Of a DNA stretch of 64,000 nt, positions 16,301-29,790 are shown one piece after another. The DNA lies in NCBI GenBank assembly GCA_960531495.1, contig OY482854.1, forward strand, positions 29,648,652 through 29,712,651, read 5' to 3'. This DNA is from Zeus faber. Taxonomy: Eukaryota > Chordata > Actinopteri > Zeiformes > Zeidae. The notes beneath the pieces are model-generated. The model worked only from the letters and a program-made list of their open reading frames with translations. It was not told the origin of the DNA and made no database searches. The stretch's first letter is position 1; every line of letters begins with the position of its first letter. The position numbers were made by a program, and so were the translations under genes.

Positions 16301-17240
16301 GCTGCATCGTGTGTTTAGAACAGCAGCATCGTGTGTTTAGAACAGCAGCATTGTGTGTTTAGAACAGCAGCATCGTGTGTTTAGAACAGCAGCATCGTGT
16401 GTTTAGAACAGCAGCATCGTGTGTTTAGAACAGCAGCATTGTGTGTTTAGAACAGCAGCATTGTGTTTAGAACAGCAGCATCGTGTGTTTAGAACAGTAG
16501 CATCGTGTGTTTAGAACAGCAGCATTGTGTTTAGAACAGCAGCATCGTGTGTTTAGAACAGCAGCATCGTGTGTTTAGAACAGCAGCATCGTGTGTTTAG
16601 AACAGCAGCATCGTGTGTTTAGAACAGCAGCATCGTGTGTGTAGAACAGCAGCATCGTGTGTTTAGAACAGCTGCATCGTGTGTTTAGAACAGCTGCATC
16701 GTGTGTTTAAAACAGCTGCATCGTGTGTTTAAAACAGCTGCATTGTGTGTTTAGAACAGCAGCATTGTGTGTTTAGAACAGCAGCATTGTGTGTTTAGAA
16801 CAGCAGCATTGTGTGTTTAGAACAGCAGCATTGTGTGTTTAGAACAGCAGCATTGTGTGTTTAGAACAGCAGCATTGTGTGTTTAGAACAGCAGCATCGT
16901 GTGTTTAGAACAGCAGTGGAAGTGGCAGATTTTACACCTCCCGTGTTCCCGTTCAGAGATGTATCAGGTCCCAGAAGACCAGAAGCTGAATGAGAAGATA
17001 AGTACTCTGACTCTGCAGAACTGAGACATGTTGTGGGCTATGTATGCCTTCCTTTCGGGGAGTAGAATATTTGTTCCACACTTTGAGCATGATGTTTTTT
17101 TAGATGGCTAGGTTAAACCAAGTGCATCCAGACAAATGTATAAATAACAGCTTAGTTGTTTAAGAGACGGAAAAAGATTGGTAAAACATTGGTATCGTTA
17201 TCGGCAGACACTCGTTGAGGTATCGGTGTTGGATATTAAA
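7327..17240. mobile_element. hAT-type non-autonomous element carrying the giant minisatellite
   Basis: The left end TAGGGATGCGCAAATCAGAT runs into CGGATCGATACCG and repeated GATCCGATCC. The right end (17180-17232) reads TTGGTATCGTTATCGGCAGA, then GAGGTATCGGTGTTGG. Both are typical of teleost hAT elements of the TAGGGATG...CATCCCTA class, although the last bases of the right end have decayed. Between them lie about 800 bp of leader, the 22-bp array and about 320 bp of tail with no coding sequence. The pairing of these two ends is inferred from family-typical sequence, not from target-site duplications. Confidence 0.55.
8137..16915 (+). repeat. giant 22-bp minisatellite array (about 400 units) in glrb intron 3
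   Basis: About 8.78 kb of a unit with core TTTAGAACAGCAGCAT and a GTGTG link, 22 bp, with a frequent 20-bp form lacking one GT. Two positions toggle in most units: CAGCAG or CAGCTG, and CATTGTG or CATCGTG. Rare marker variants (TTCAAAATAGCAG, GTGTTTTGAACAG, GTATTTATAACAG, AACATCAGAATTG) recur at fixed distances and show higher-order duplication. Markers at 8771, 8859, 9013, 9489 and 9599 recur 1830 bp later. Those at 11319, 11429, 12321, 12431 and 12607 recur 1744 bp later. The marker at 15593 recurs 470 bp later. The 22-residue periodic reading frame is an artefact. Confidence 0.98.
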
Positions 17241-18264
17241 TGTGGTATTGAACACATTATCTTATATTATTATTATTATCTTATACATCTTATATTTTGT
17301 ATATAATTATATACAGTATATTTATATGCTATCGTCGGGAAGCCACTGGAGATGGGTGAAAAGCTGAATGCTGCCCTTGAGCCCTTGTCATTGACACCTT
17401 ATCTAATCCCACTGAGGAATTATGTTGGATTCTAAAAAAAATTAACCAATTGAGACATTCACCTATAAGGTAATTTACAAATGGCAAGAGATTTGACCCA
17501 TATCACACTCGATTGGGTTAGGTTTAGTTAATTGCTTGCATTAATGTGTGACATGTTTAGTCTGGACTGGTCTGGGAAGTCCCTCCACAGGGTTTAGTCA
17601 AATCCTGCCGTGAACGAGGAGTATTCTGTTATTTACATTTCAGTCCATCACCAGGTGGACAAGTGGACGGGACACCTGTCGCACGCCGTCCACTCAGCAA
17701 CATCTGCTCCGGTGGAGTCCTGAGTGGGACACCTCCCACTGCCACTAATGATCCGCTTTGGTTCTGTCTGGAGTTTGAGGACCGACGACTTGTCAAGTAG
17801 AGAAACAGAAACAACGTCCATGTGTCTGCAGTAGAGGTGGTGGGAGCTCCGTACACGGCCACCCCCGGCACCCACCATTTTGCCCGCGATGTCTGCAGCC
17901 ACCGGCAGAAACATAAATTGACGCCTTTGCCTATGGAAATCAAAAAAACCCCGTCCTGTTGGTTCGATCGCGCAGGCCTTGGTTACGTTAGAATTGGCTG
18001 CATGTTGCGGAGGAGCCAGCAGGGGGCACCGGAGAGCAGGGAGTCTCATGGCCAGACTGCGGCACCTTGAGGTGAGCAGCTCCAGACACAGGACTGGGTT
18101 CAGCAGAACATTTAAACAGGGAAGTTACTTACTCAATGTAAATGTAAACGCGCTTGGGCGTGGTTTCAGCGTCTTCAGCGGACACACCCCCAGCGCCTCA
18201 GAGCAGAGGGAACTGCCTTTTTTTTTTTTACGATTTTGAAACCTAATTTTGTATACTTGGCTGT
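17241..18264. other. glrb intron 3, unrecognised
   Basis: AT-rich to about 17600, then a GC-richer stretch (17640-18200) with overlapping short open frames on both strands, none resembling a known protein. Confidence 0.5.
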
Positions 18265-18432
18265 TTTTTTAATCATTCAAATTTGGATGGGTGGTTAACA
18301 ACATGTTTTACTGTGATGTGAAAAACTCAGAACACATATATTGTTGCGTTAGAGGTACTTTGACTTAACATTATGTTAAAGTAACAATACTTCTACTGTG
18401 GTATCATTTTGAATCCTCTATCCACCTCTGGT
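18265..18432. mobile_element. degraded hAT-like MITE end (CCACCTCTG terminus)
   Basis: TTTTGAATCCTCTATCCACC and the upstream GTACTTTGACTTAACAT..AAAGTAAC..TACTTCTACT read in reverse as AGAGGTGGATAGAG...AGTAGAAGTA. This is the end of the fish GTGGAAAGTAACTAAGTA-type hAT miniature elements. The other end was not located. Confidence 0.4.
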
Positions 18433-20587
18433 CTCCATATCTATTTCTGATCCAAAAGAAGAGTGTTAAGCATATTTTTGTTTAATATTTGTGTGCAATA
18501 CATTATTTAACAAAGCAAAATGAATGTGGTGGAGCCAAGGAATCTTTGCAGCACAAACAGACCAGTTTGCCCTGGAAGGGCATTTTCGAAATTGGGTTTA
18601 TAATACAGAAAACATCTCGAAGCGCTACGAAGCGAAAGGGGATATTTGATGCTGTTTACAGATCTTAATGGTAATCATAAGCTTTATTCATGAAGCACTT
18701 TTCAAAACAACAATTACAATCAAAAGAGATAAGACAAAGAACAGATAGGTAGCTAATGAGTAATGAGTAAAGTAGTCTGAGTGACCTCAGCCTTTTGAAG
18801 ACATGTTTAATGAGCCACAGGAGGAGAAAGGTGGAGGAGAAAGGTGGAGGAGTAAGCTCCGTTCTTTCGCTCTGCAGTATCCTTGCGAGGTAGAAATCCG
18901 TAAACGAATCAGGCAGCAGGATCATTTGAGAACAGTGGCCGCCGGATGAACTGCGTCTGAGTTTTGCATCGACACACTGAGTTTGGGAGCGAGGAAATGG
19001 GAGCAAACAGAAGAACCAGAAGAACAGAGCAGTTTGATCAGCTGGACATTCACCAGGTTCCATGACCATGTTTGCAAAGTGAAAAGTTTGATTTTCTAGC
19101 CACGCTCGCATTTCCTTATTTGGAGAGCAATTTCGGGAGGAAAGCGGGAAGTTCAATTCATCGTTTGTAAAAGGGTGACCGACACAACAATCCACCATTC
19201 CATGTCTAGCGACCTGTCGCTACGCGTTATATCCTCCGACGTCAAGAAGAAAAGACGTTGAATAAATCCCAAAATCATCACAAAGGTCCGGAGCGCCTGG
19301 AAGCCGCAACGTTGTTCGGTGGGATCCCAGAGTAATTCAAGGAGGTGGAACTCTGGCCATCATTTTGCAAAACAGTCAAATGGGTGTAATTGGCCTTTAG
19401 AAAGATGAAGGCGCTTTCATGCCTGTGGTTGGTTTGTTGTGTTCCGAATGGGGGGTCCAACCCATAACAAGCCGCAGTCGCCCCCGGGTTCATTTCCTGT
19501 TCACACGGTAACATTCCACAGCGGAACAAAACTCGTAAACAAACTCTGCGCGCTGTTAGACCGTCCTCTCATTGGTCCAGTTTTTTCTTCGAAATTGTGA
19601 CGCTTGAACGACCTGTGAGCCAGCGTCGTGTGGGGCGGGGCGGGGCTGGATATGTAAACAAATGCCCCGCCCGAAACCTCTCCTGGAACCGCTCCCGGAC
19701 CACCTCTCGCATGCGGTCTCAGACCGGTTGTTTTGGTTCCCCAGCAGAGTGACAGAGAGCAGGGGGGCCGGGCCTGGGGGCTCTGAACCCTCTGGACACA
19801 TTCCACCGCGGTTCCTTTGGGTCCGATCGTAAAAGGGGCGTGGCAGTCAGTCAGGGCGCATGAAATGATCCTGTATGATCCCATATTGATCCGCTTTGGG
19901 GGAGAGATTCCCAATGGAAGAACTGGAGACAAGACGAGCTTTGTCTGGAATGTGTTGCAGAAAACTGAAGCTTAAGGTGAAATGACAGGAAAGGTCAAAC
20001 AGGACGACAGGACGTAATGTGAAGAACCGGACCGGACCTGAAGGACATCCAAATCAAATGATGATTAGACGAGTTAATGTTCATCTGAGGCCAAACTGAA
20101 CCTTTATAACCAATAATATACATTATCTATATATGTATATCTATAAATCTATCTATTTATCTATTCATTAATTGTTAATGGGCCTATCCATCCATCCATC
20201 CATCTCTGTGACAACTCTCCAATCAAGTTTGATTCCTTCTCATCAAACTTCTTTTCCTCTTTCTAAAAAACAAACAAACAGAAAACAAGATGTTTTCCCG
20301 GCTCCGCGGCAGAATAAAAAGCCGTTCCGCTCCAGAGAGATTTAACTCAACAGACGCACGAATCCGGACGAGAGAGGAACAGACGAGACGCCGCGCGGCC
20401 GCAATTTATTTCCTCCGGCAGCTTCAAATGACTTGTTCTCTGCAGACAAACACACCGGAGAGATGGAGGCAGAGAGAGGGATGGAAAGAGTGGAAATAGG
20501 TGAGTGTCTGTCGCCGCGCAGACACGTCGCAGGTGTAAATGATGTGAGAGCGACAGAATCCCACCGAGTGATAAATAGAAGAACAGA
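18433..20587. other. glrb intron 3, unrecognised unique-looking DNA
   Basis: Contains the longest non-repetitive open frame in the window (177 codons, 18665-19198, minus strand), which has no recognisable family or intact splice context. Also a (CATC)n run at about 20188-20203. No element ends recognised. Confidence 0.5.
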
Positions 20588-20890
20588 GGTGAGCTAACGT
20601 CTCTCTCTCTCCACCCTCCGCCTGTCTGCTCTCACATTCTGTTCATCTCTCTCACTGTCACACTGTCTGGGGAGAGGTGGGGGAGGGGGGGGAAGACAGG
20701 GTGAGAGGAGGGGAAAAGGAGCAAAGAGAGAGAAGGGGGAGAGGAGGAGGAGGAGGGGAGAGGAGAGGGTGAGAGAGGGGGACAGCAGGGGGAAGGAGGA
20801 GAGGAGAGGAGAGGAGGAGGTGACAGGAAAGGAGGAGAGGAGAAAGGAAGGCAGATTAGTCCCTCCTTCATCTCTTTTCCTCCCTCTCTC
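20588..20890 (+). repeat. polypurine (GGAGA)-rich tract
   Basis: From about 20670 to 20860 the plus strand is nearly all A/G (GGGGAGAGGAGG-type). It is preceded by a short CT run and followed by CTCCCTC. It is a candidate for triplex (H-DNA) formation. Confidence 0.85.
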
Positions 20891-20960
20891 CATTTTAAAT
20901 GTGAGCTGAGTATAAATGGCCTCAAATCCAACGTCCTCCACCACTTCCCAGTGTCTGTGT

Positions 20961-21110
20961 CCCACCACCCACTGACCCAATGTGTCCCACCACCCACGGA
21001 CTCAATTTGTCCCACCACCCACTGACCCACTGTGTACCACCACCCACTGACCCACTGTGTCCCACCACCCACTGACCCACTGTGTCCCACCACCCACTGG
21101 CTCAATGTGT
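20961..21110 (+). repeat. 25-bp minisatellite, six units
   Basis: Units beginning CCCACCACCCACTGACCCAC and ending with TGTGT start at 20961, 20986, 21011, 21036, 21061 and 21086, exactly 25 bp apart. Confidence 0.95.
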
Positions 21111-22569
<1,459 letters not shown>

Positions 22570-22582
22570 TCAACACGGCGCC

Positions 22583-23088
22583 AGGCCCCGCCCACGCCCA
22601 CATGGACATTTAGGAAAAGCGCATTTAGAGAATCTCTCCGTCCACACGAGTAAAGCGAAAGCGATTTAAAATGCCCCCGGGCCAGCAGGGGGCGATGCTA
22701 TCTCATTAAACTCGATGCCAAGCTCCACAGACTAACATGAGGGGGCGAGCAACGAGCGGCTTCTCCATGATGCTCAGACGCGACGCCGTGCGGACGCCGT
22801 CCCTGCAGCTGGACCGACGGCGAAGCCCCCGGTGGAGAACGGGGCGACGCAGCTCCCAGGTTCCTGATGCAGGTCGAGGTCACGACGTCGGCGTTTTCAA
22901 CAAAAGCTCCGCTTCCTCACAAATTTGTTTCTTGAAGTTTCTAAACGCAAATGAGGATTTCACTACATAAAAAAAACCTGAGAGCTTTGTTTCCAGGTCC
23001 TGGCCGGCCGTTTTGGTGAGGACGGGAGACACGCAGAGAAAACACTACATTTTCAAAATATCCATACAGCATACGCATGAACAGGGCC
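22583..23088. mobile_element. putative non-autonomous DNA element, copy B
   Basis: Relative of 759-1264 in the same orientation, sharing several blocks in the same order. It ends ACAGGGCC, which in reverse resembles its left end AGGCCCCG. The repeat lies in glrb intron 2, 33 bp from the exon 3 acceptor. It has no coding capacity. Confidence 0.5.
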
Positions 23089-24412
23089 TGAGACTCTCAA
23101 TAGGAGGGTTTGGACTTTATTACTACAACTATGTTTCCAGTTAAATTGACAAATTCCTTGGCATATTCACGTTGTTGGAGCATTTCACTCAGGGAGCGGC
23201 TCGTCAGAGGCTTTCGTCGTGATTTAGGTTCGGCGCGGGGCAGGATTTATGGTTCCCGTGGAAGCACTCGGGTCCCCACGTCCGCTGCGCTAATAGAGTA
23301 ATTAATACGGAGCTGAAGTTCTGCCCCATGCGCCGTGCTGCTAAACGAGTTATTATGGTAAATATTATGGACGTGTCAGGAGGACGGCACACATCTTTAA
23401 ATGTCTCCTTGAGACACAATATGTGATAATACATATCAGTAGCAAGCAGGCCAAGTAAGCCTTGTATTCCTCTGCAAGGATACATGATAGTAAATATTTG
23501 ATCCATATACACTGTATATACATACTGCATATATACTGTATACATATATATACAGTATATATAGAGTATATAGAAGCAGCCTTTCTGCTTTTTGGTGGAA
23601 AGCCAGTGTTACAGCTTCCATCCATTATTTCAATAATTCACCAGTTATTGCACCAGCACACAAGCAACATGGATGCTCTCCCGCTGTGATGCATCATGAA
23701 CGCCTTAAAGAGTTTCCACAAAAAGCAATGACACGGAGGAGACGAGTGACTTATTACCCTTAATATATTTGGAGAACATTTTGTCATTTCTCGGAAGCTT
23801 GCAGCTTCCCCACAGTCAGCCTACGCCTCCTTCATACGAAAAACACCAGGATGACGACATCTGGTGAAAATCCGTCGTATGCAAACACTGGACACTACGC
23901 TGGCAAGTGTATTCCACAATGCACTGTGATAATGCTACTTCACTACGACAACAACCAAGAATGGTGCAGGTCGGGTGAGTCCAGCGGGGTCGACCGGACC
24001 GCTGAATTTAGTGTGACACGAAAAGGACGCGGCGTGATGCCACAGCACGTCTCCAACACGCGGATGGCAGATGGAGTGTTGATAAAAGTGGGCCGTTGCA
24101 ACGGCGTTCCGGGGAAGCACCAGAGGCCTCCGGACAGGCCCAGGAAAAAGGAGGAGCTTCGTCTTCGTCCCGGTTTCACTCAGGCAGCGAGCAGCATTTT
24201 ACCGAACGTGTGTTGGCAGAACACGCGATGATTCAAGCAGTTTCAGTCATCAGGCATTCTGAGAGTGAAAACAGGCTTCAAGTAAACCTAAACAGAGCAA
24301 AATGACTCAATGTCTGGAAACAAACCTTAAAATGGGTTCTATGAAACAAAATGTTTTCCATTAGAGATTCATCCCAGTTTTTGGCCCTTTTACTTCCTAA
24401 AAACATACGCAT
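23089..24412. other. glrb intron 2, mostly unrecognised
   Basis: Contains a TATACAG/TATATA-rich tract at 23505-23577; the remainder is unique-looking with no gene signal. Confidence 0.6.
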
Positions 24413-25408
24413 TAGGGATGTCACGATTCCGACTGGAAAGCGGAAATCGATTGAAATCAGCGTTTTGATTTCGGACTTTGAGATCAAAAGCGGGTTCGCG
24501 ATCCTCCCCGTACCTTTTATTTAGGTAACACCGTTCGACATGGTCGTCATATGAGGGCGGTCAAGGTCCACCAGTCAACAAGTGCGGTGTTGGCTGGGGG
24601 TCGTTGACCGCGGCTCGCCCTGCCCCCAACCGACTTCCATGAAGTTTGGTTGGGAGTCGGGAGAGCGGCGTTCGGCTCCCGAGGGTCCGCTGCGCCGCGT
24701 CCCTCAACGCACACTGCACCCGCCCAGCCCACCCACGGCAGCAGCAACGAAATCTGAATGGAATTAGAATATTACAAAAGAATAAAAATGAAAATCAATC
24801 TTAGTTGATCCAGTTTGTCCCAGTGAACGCACATTAGAGAGAAATATCCCCGGTAATGGTATGCGAAGTCGGCGTCGACGCACGGAGCGTCTCCCTGGTC
24901 TCCGAGTGAGATTGCACCATAGACCAGAACGTCCAGTACTTCCACAATCACCGAGGTTCCGAACCGTCAACTGGCGGACCGTGCCAGGTGGCAGGCCAGG
25001 TCGCATTTGCCACCGGGTCGTGAGAACACAGGTTGGATTTTTCTCAGGGGCGATCTGCTCCGCAGCAGTGCAGCAGCAGCAGGAAACGGAGTAAATTAAA
25101 TATATATAAAGTTTTTTGTGCTTTGTTTGGAGAGACGATTGCGCTGATCGGAGCTGCAGGTAGTAATTTGCCTTTATTCGATCAAATTTTATTTGATCAT
25201 ATTTTTGTAATTATTTATCATTTTGAATATTCAAATAAAAGCCAGTTATTGCGAAAGAAGTGTTTTTCTTTACAAATCAAGACTCGATAGTCTAACGATG
25301 GCATAGACGTCAGTGCTGAAAAACAAATGTTGAAACCGAAAAACGAATCGTGACCTTAAAATTGAAAGTCAAATCGAATCGTGTATTTGGAGAATCGGGA
25401 CACCCCTA
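24413..25408. mobile_element. hAT-type miniature element, both ends present
   Basis: The left end TAGGGATGTCACGATTCCG and the right end, read in reverse as TAGGGGTGTCCCGATTCTC, form imperfect terminal inverted repeats. The flanking octamers ATACGCAT and ATATCCAT agree at six of eight positions, as expected of an aged 8-bp hAT target-site duplication. The 996-bp body has no transposase-like frame. Confidence 0.75.
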
Positions 25409-25429
25409 ATATCCATCGGAAACAGAACA

Positions 25430-26760
<1,331 letters not shown>

Positions 26761-26761
26761 A

Positions 26762-26905
26762 TCACTGTACATCACATCATTTAGCAGATGCCTTCGTCCA
26801 GAGTGACTGACTGAATGCATTTGCCAACAACAGTCATGGAACTCATTGTATCATGGTTCACATCAGCAAAGCCTTCAAGAGGAACGGGTAACATTGGTTG
26901 AGTCA
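26762..26905. repeat. remnant of a teleost interspersed repeat
   Basis: ATCATTTAGCAGATGCCTTC followed by GTCCAGAGTGACTGACTGAATGCATTTG matches the fish-wide ATTTAGCTGATGCTTTTATCCAAAGCGACTTAC repeat from memory. Class (SINE/V tail or similar) is uncertain. Confidence 0.45.
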
Positions 26906-27735
26906 GTGTTTTGAGGTTGTTTTATATGAGGTCAGCGCAGGTGGGGTCCAGATGTGTCCTCGGGGGATGGGTCTCCAGATCGCGATAGGGATTGGTCCAT
27001 CCCGACACTAGAGGGCGCTGTGTCCACCACTGCAGCGCCAGAGACGGGAGGAGTCGCAACTGGGACGAGCGACTTCTGAGTGAAACCCTGTCGCCACGGC
27101 GACGTCGAGGTGACGACGATCAACCGTCGGATCCAATGATTGGAATGACCAATGAATGCAGACATGGAGAGACAGTTCCCTGCACCACCTGTCGGCCGCA
27201 CGTTGCTATGAACCATGTACATTTTCATACGGCTTCGGATAGGAAAAACCAAACTAAATAAGCGATGCAGCTCCACCTGTTGGGACAGAGGACGTTTTCT
27301 TGAGCTAAAGCCGCCTGCAACGCCTGGATGAAAAATGTATCTCCCAATTACTGGACATGTTTCCAATCTCCTGCTCCATCAGCCCCGGCCCTCCTGCTCT
27401 CCAGGTCACCTTGGACCACTCACTGCCACAAGGGCCCGTTTTCCATCGCTCTTCTCATCCGCCACAACGCAACGGAGGAACAAGCCTCGCTCTACGCTCA
27501 GGACGGCGTCGTCTCCCCCCGCATGGAGGAAACTGAAGCTCCACCCATTCAGGATCCACCTCCATTGAGCGCCGCAGCTGGGAAGGATCTTCAGGTCCTT
27601 TTAGCGCTGCGTACGGTAAGGACTGGGAAGGAGCCCTACAGCACGGAACGGTTTGGTCTCTGCTTTGAATGAACTCTCATTAAATCTTTTATTGCATTTT
27701 AAAGCTTGTTGTAAAAATAGAAAAAGTCCACTTAC
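26906..27735. other. glrb intron 1, nothing recognised
   Basis: No element ends or conserved exon signals seen; overlapping short frames only. Confidence 0.6.
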
Positions 27736-27881
27736 GAGGGGCAGTAAACCTGCTTCCCTTTCTTCTTCCCTTTCTTGTTGCCCTTCTCTTTGGCAGATGC
27801 TTGGTCCCAGCAGGCGCTGAGCACCAGCAGACAGAAGGCCAGCTTCCACACACTCATCCTCAGCCCAGTCGAATCCTCCAC
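27736..27881 (-). CDS. glrb: glrb coding exon 1: short 5'UTR, signal peptide, mature N-terminus
   Basis: The ATG at 27857-27855 opens MSVWKLAFCLLVLSACW, a typical signal peptide with a likely cut after ...DQASA. A lysine/glycine-rich stretch (KEKGNKKGKKKGKQ) and VYCPS follow, matching the basic N-terminus and YLCPS of mammalian GLRB. The exon ends TC before a GTAAGT donor at 27735. A CTGCAG acceptor lies at 27887-27882, so the 24 nt before the ATG are probably the end of the 5'UTR and an upstream exon exists. This ATG is chosen because it directly starts the hydrophobic leader; an upstream in-frame start is discussed in the findings. Confidence 0.93.
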
Positions 27882-28081
27882 CTGCAGAGAAAACAAATTT
27901 GTTTGAGCGTTTTTCGGGTGGAGTTCAGTCGTCCTCACCCTCCGTCCGACCCCAAAGGACGGTCAGTCAGGACGGTTCCTCTACAACACAACAATGACAA
28001 AAATGTTCTGGATATTTAAGGGCATCGTCAAAGATTTTCATCCTTATTTACGTTTATTAGTTCAACCTTTTTTTTTCACAG

Positions 28082-28308
28082 CAGGGATCCTCAATTTGAG
28101 CAGGAGATCACAGCCTCCGTTTGATAAGATTAGGTGTCTGAGTCCAAACCTCCATACCTCATCCAAACAGTCATTAGCGTTCATTCTCTAACGGTACTTA
28201 TGTCTTGGGAATGGAATTATGATTAAACGATTAATGTCTAACTGCCAACCCCTTGGAACCTCTTGAAGGACCCCTAGGGGTCCCCCAACCCCATGTTGAA
28301 GACCACTG
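28082..28308. mobile_element. hAT-like miniature element
   Basis: The left end CAGGGATCCTCAA and the right end, read in reverse as CAGTGGTCTTCAACATGGGG, match at 10 of 13 positions. The wording is that of hAT/Charlie elements (CAGTGGTTCTCAACC). The inner part near the right end, CCCCTAGGGGTCCCCC, is self-complementary. No clear 8-bp target duplication. Confidence 0.5.
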
Positions 28309-29509
28309 CATTAGTTGTACTGCGGCCACCCAGTTATTCAGGTATATTAAACATAGAAAAATAAATTGACAAATAGAATATTTGTCAATTAATTTTGCTT
28401 GAATTATGTGGTTATACTTTTAAGAATATATGAAATGATGCAATAATTGGTATAATATGCAATATACCTATTTTATTATTGGATGTATTCCACATTCTAT
28501 TGAAAAATAAAGATAAACATAGAATATATATATATATATATATATATATATCATAATGATATATATAACCCTAACCCTATAAATAAATAAAAAAAATAAA
28601 ATAAAAAATAAAAAATTATATATAGGAGTTATATATGTATACACTACATGAAACACTACTATATTTCCATATCTGTTTTCACCAGATGTTTCCATAATAA
28701 ACCAAATAAGGAACATTTTTTGTGATGCCAACTGACGCTGCCTTTACACAGAAAAGCTCAAAGTAAAAAACGTTTTAATCTCCGGGGGATTCGGTCAGTG
28801 TGAATCCTTAGAGCGTCCACGTCCGTCCGTGTTCCCGCAGGTGGGCACGTGAGAGCCCAGGGAGGGCGTCCGTGCACGTCCAGGGCGTTGGTAGAGACGG
28901 GTCAATAAACAACAATAACGGACTGACAAAAAACCAGTCCTCACGCTGGTGTAAGGCCTGAAAAATACAGATACGGCCGCTGTGAGAGGTCTTTGGACAT
29001 GAAATACAATGAGATTTATTATCTGTTGTGTTATGGGCTGTGTTCCTGCCTCAAGCCCGTTTGGACCGTTTCTTCTTGTATGTTTAAAAAAATAAGTGCG
29101 GAATTAACAGTAACACTAACACCGAAGCGCTCGCATACACAGTTAAAGCGGCGGGGCCGTTTGGTTTACGCCTCCGCTGAAAGGATCCATTAATCACCGA
29201 GCGGCTGGTTCCCTCCGTCCTCCTCCGGGGGCGACGCCCGCCTGCTGCACAGACAGAACCAATCACCCTGTTATCCGCGCTCTACTGTCTAGACCTGAGC
29301 GGCCGAGACCGGAGGGGAGATGCGGCCCCGGAAGCTGTGTTTTTTTCCAACCACCGAGCCCCCCCAGTTTGACACAAAGAAAGAAGGGAAATTAGTGTTG
29401 CAAGATCAGAGTTGCAAGGCTGCACCAATGCGTCGGTTCCAAAACAGCAGCAGCTCCGTGTTGACCAGAACCACCTTCCCTCCCGAAAGCGATGGCTATT
29501 CGCAGAGAC
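28309..29509. other. glrb 5' flank or intron, mostly unrecognised
   Basis: AT-rich to about 28720, with (TA)n at 28527-28551. GC-rich at 29140-29330 with an inverted CCAAT (ACCAAT at 29258). This second GC-rich patch is another possible location of a glrb promoter. Confidence 0.4.
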
Positions 29510-29790
29510 GATGAAAGGTTTGACTCTTTTGTGAAACGAGTCGTCCGGCTTCACCGACTCTTTGTTAATTTAATTCCTGAATGAGTCAGAGGAGTCGGTT
29601 CAACCAAAACGATTTATTTGGGTGGAATGAAGAGAGTAAATCAGCCGCAGCCTGGTTTCCCTTGGACTTTGATTTTGTGTAGTCGTTGAAACGATTCGTT
29701 CGCGATGAACGGCTCGTTCGCGATGAACAATTCGTTCGCGATGAACAATTCGTTCGCGCTGAACGACTCGTTTGCGAGGCCTCATCAGTG
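29510..29790. mobile_element. repeat-derived segment sharing GATGAAAGGTTTGACTCTT with 7725-7743
   Basis: The 19-bp word is identical at both sites; at 7721 it is preceded by TAGG, giving a hAT-like terminus. The segment ends in an 18-bp tandem repeat. It is probably the same hAT-like family, but the ends are not defined here. Confidence 0.4.
29689..29778 (+). repeat. 18-bp tandem repeat, about five units
   Basis: Units of the form ATTCGTTCGCGATGAACA, mostly 18 bp and CpG-rich. They produce a six-residue periodic frame on the minus strand (SSRTNC-like) that is not a gene. Confidence 0.9.

Noticed and set aside
8137-16915. The regular 22-bp array considered as a CRISPR-like array, or as a coding repeat (22-residue periodic frame)
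   Set aside because: There are no unique spacers between units, and the periodic frame exists because 22 is not a multiple of three, so every frame cycles through the unit. Vertebrate intronic context explains it as a minisatellite.
18665-19198. 177-codon minus-strand frame in glrb intron 3
   Set aside because: It is the longest non-repeat frame and on the same strand as glrb, but it has no familiar motif and odd composition. Chance remains the best explanation; RNA evidence would be needed.
28568-28580. Telomere-like AACCCTAACCCT
   Set aside because: Only two units inside AT-rich DNA; too short to be an interstitial telomere.
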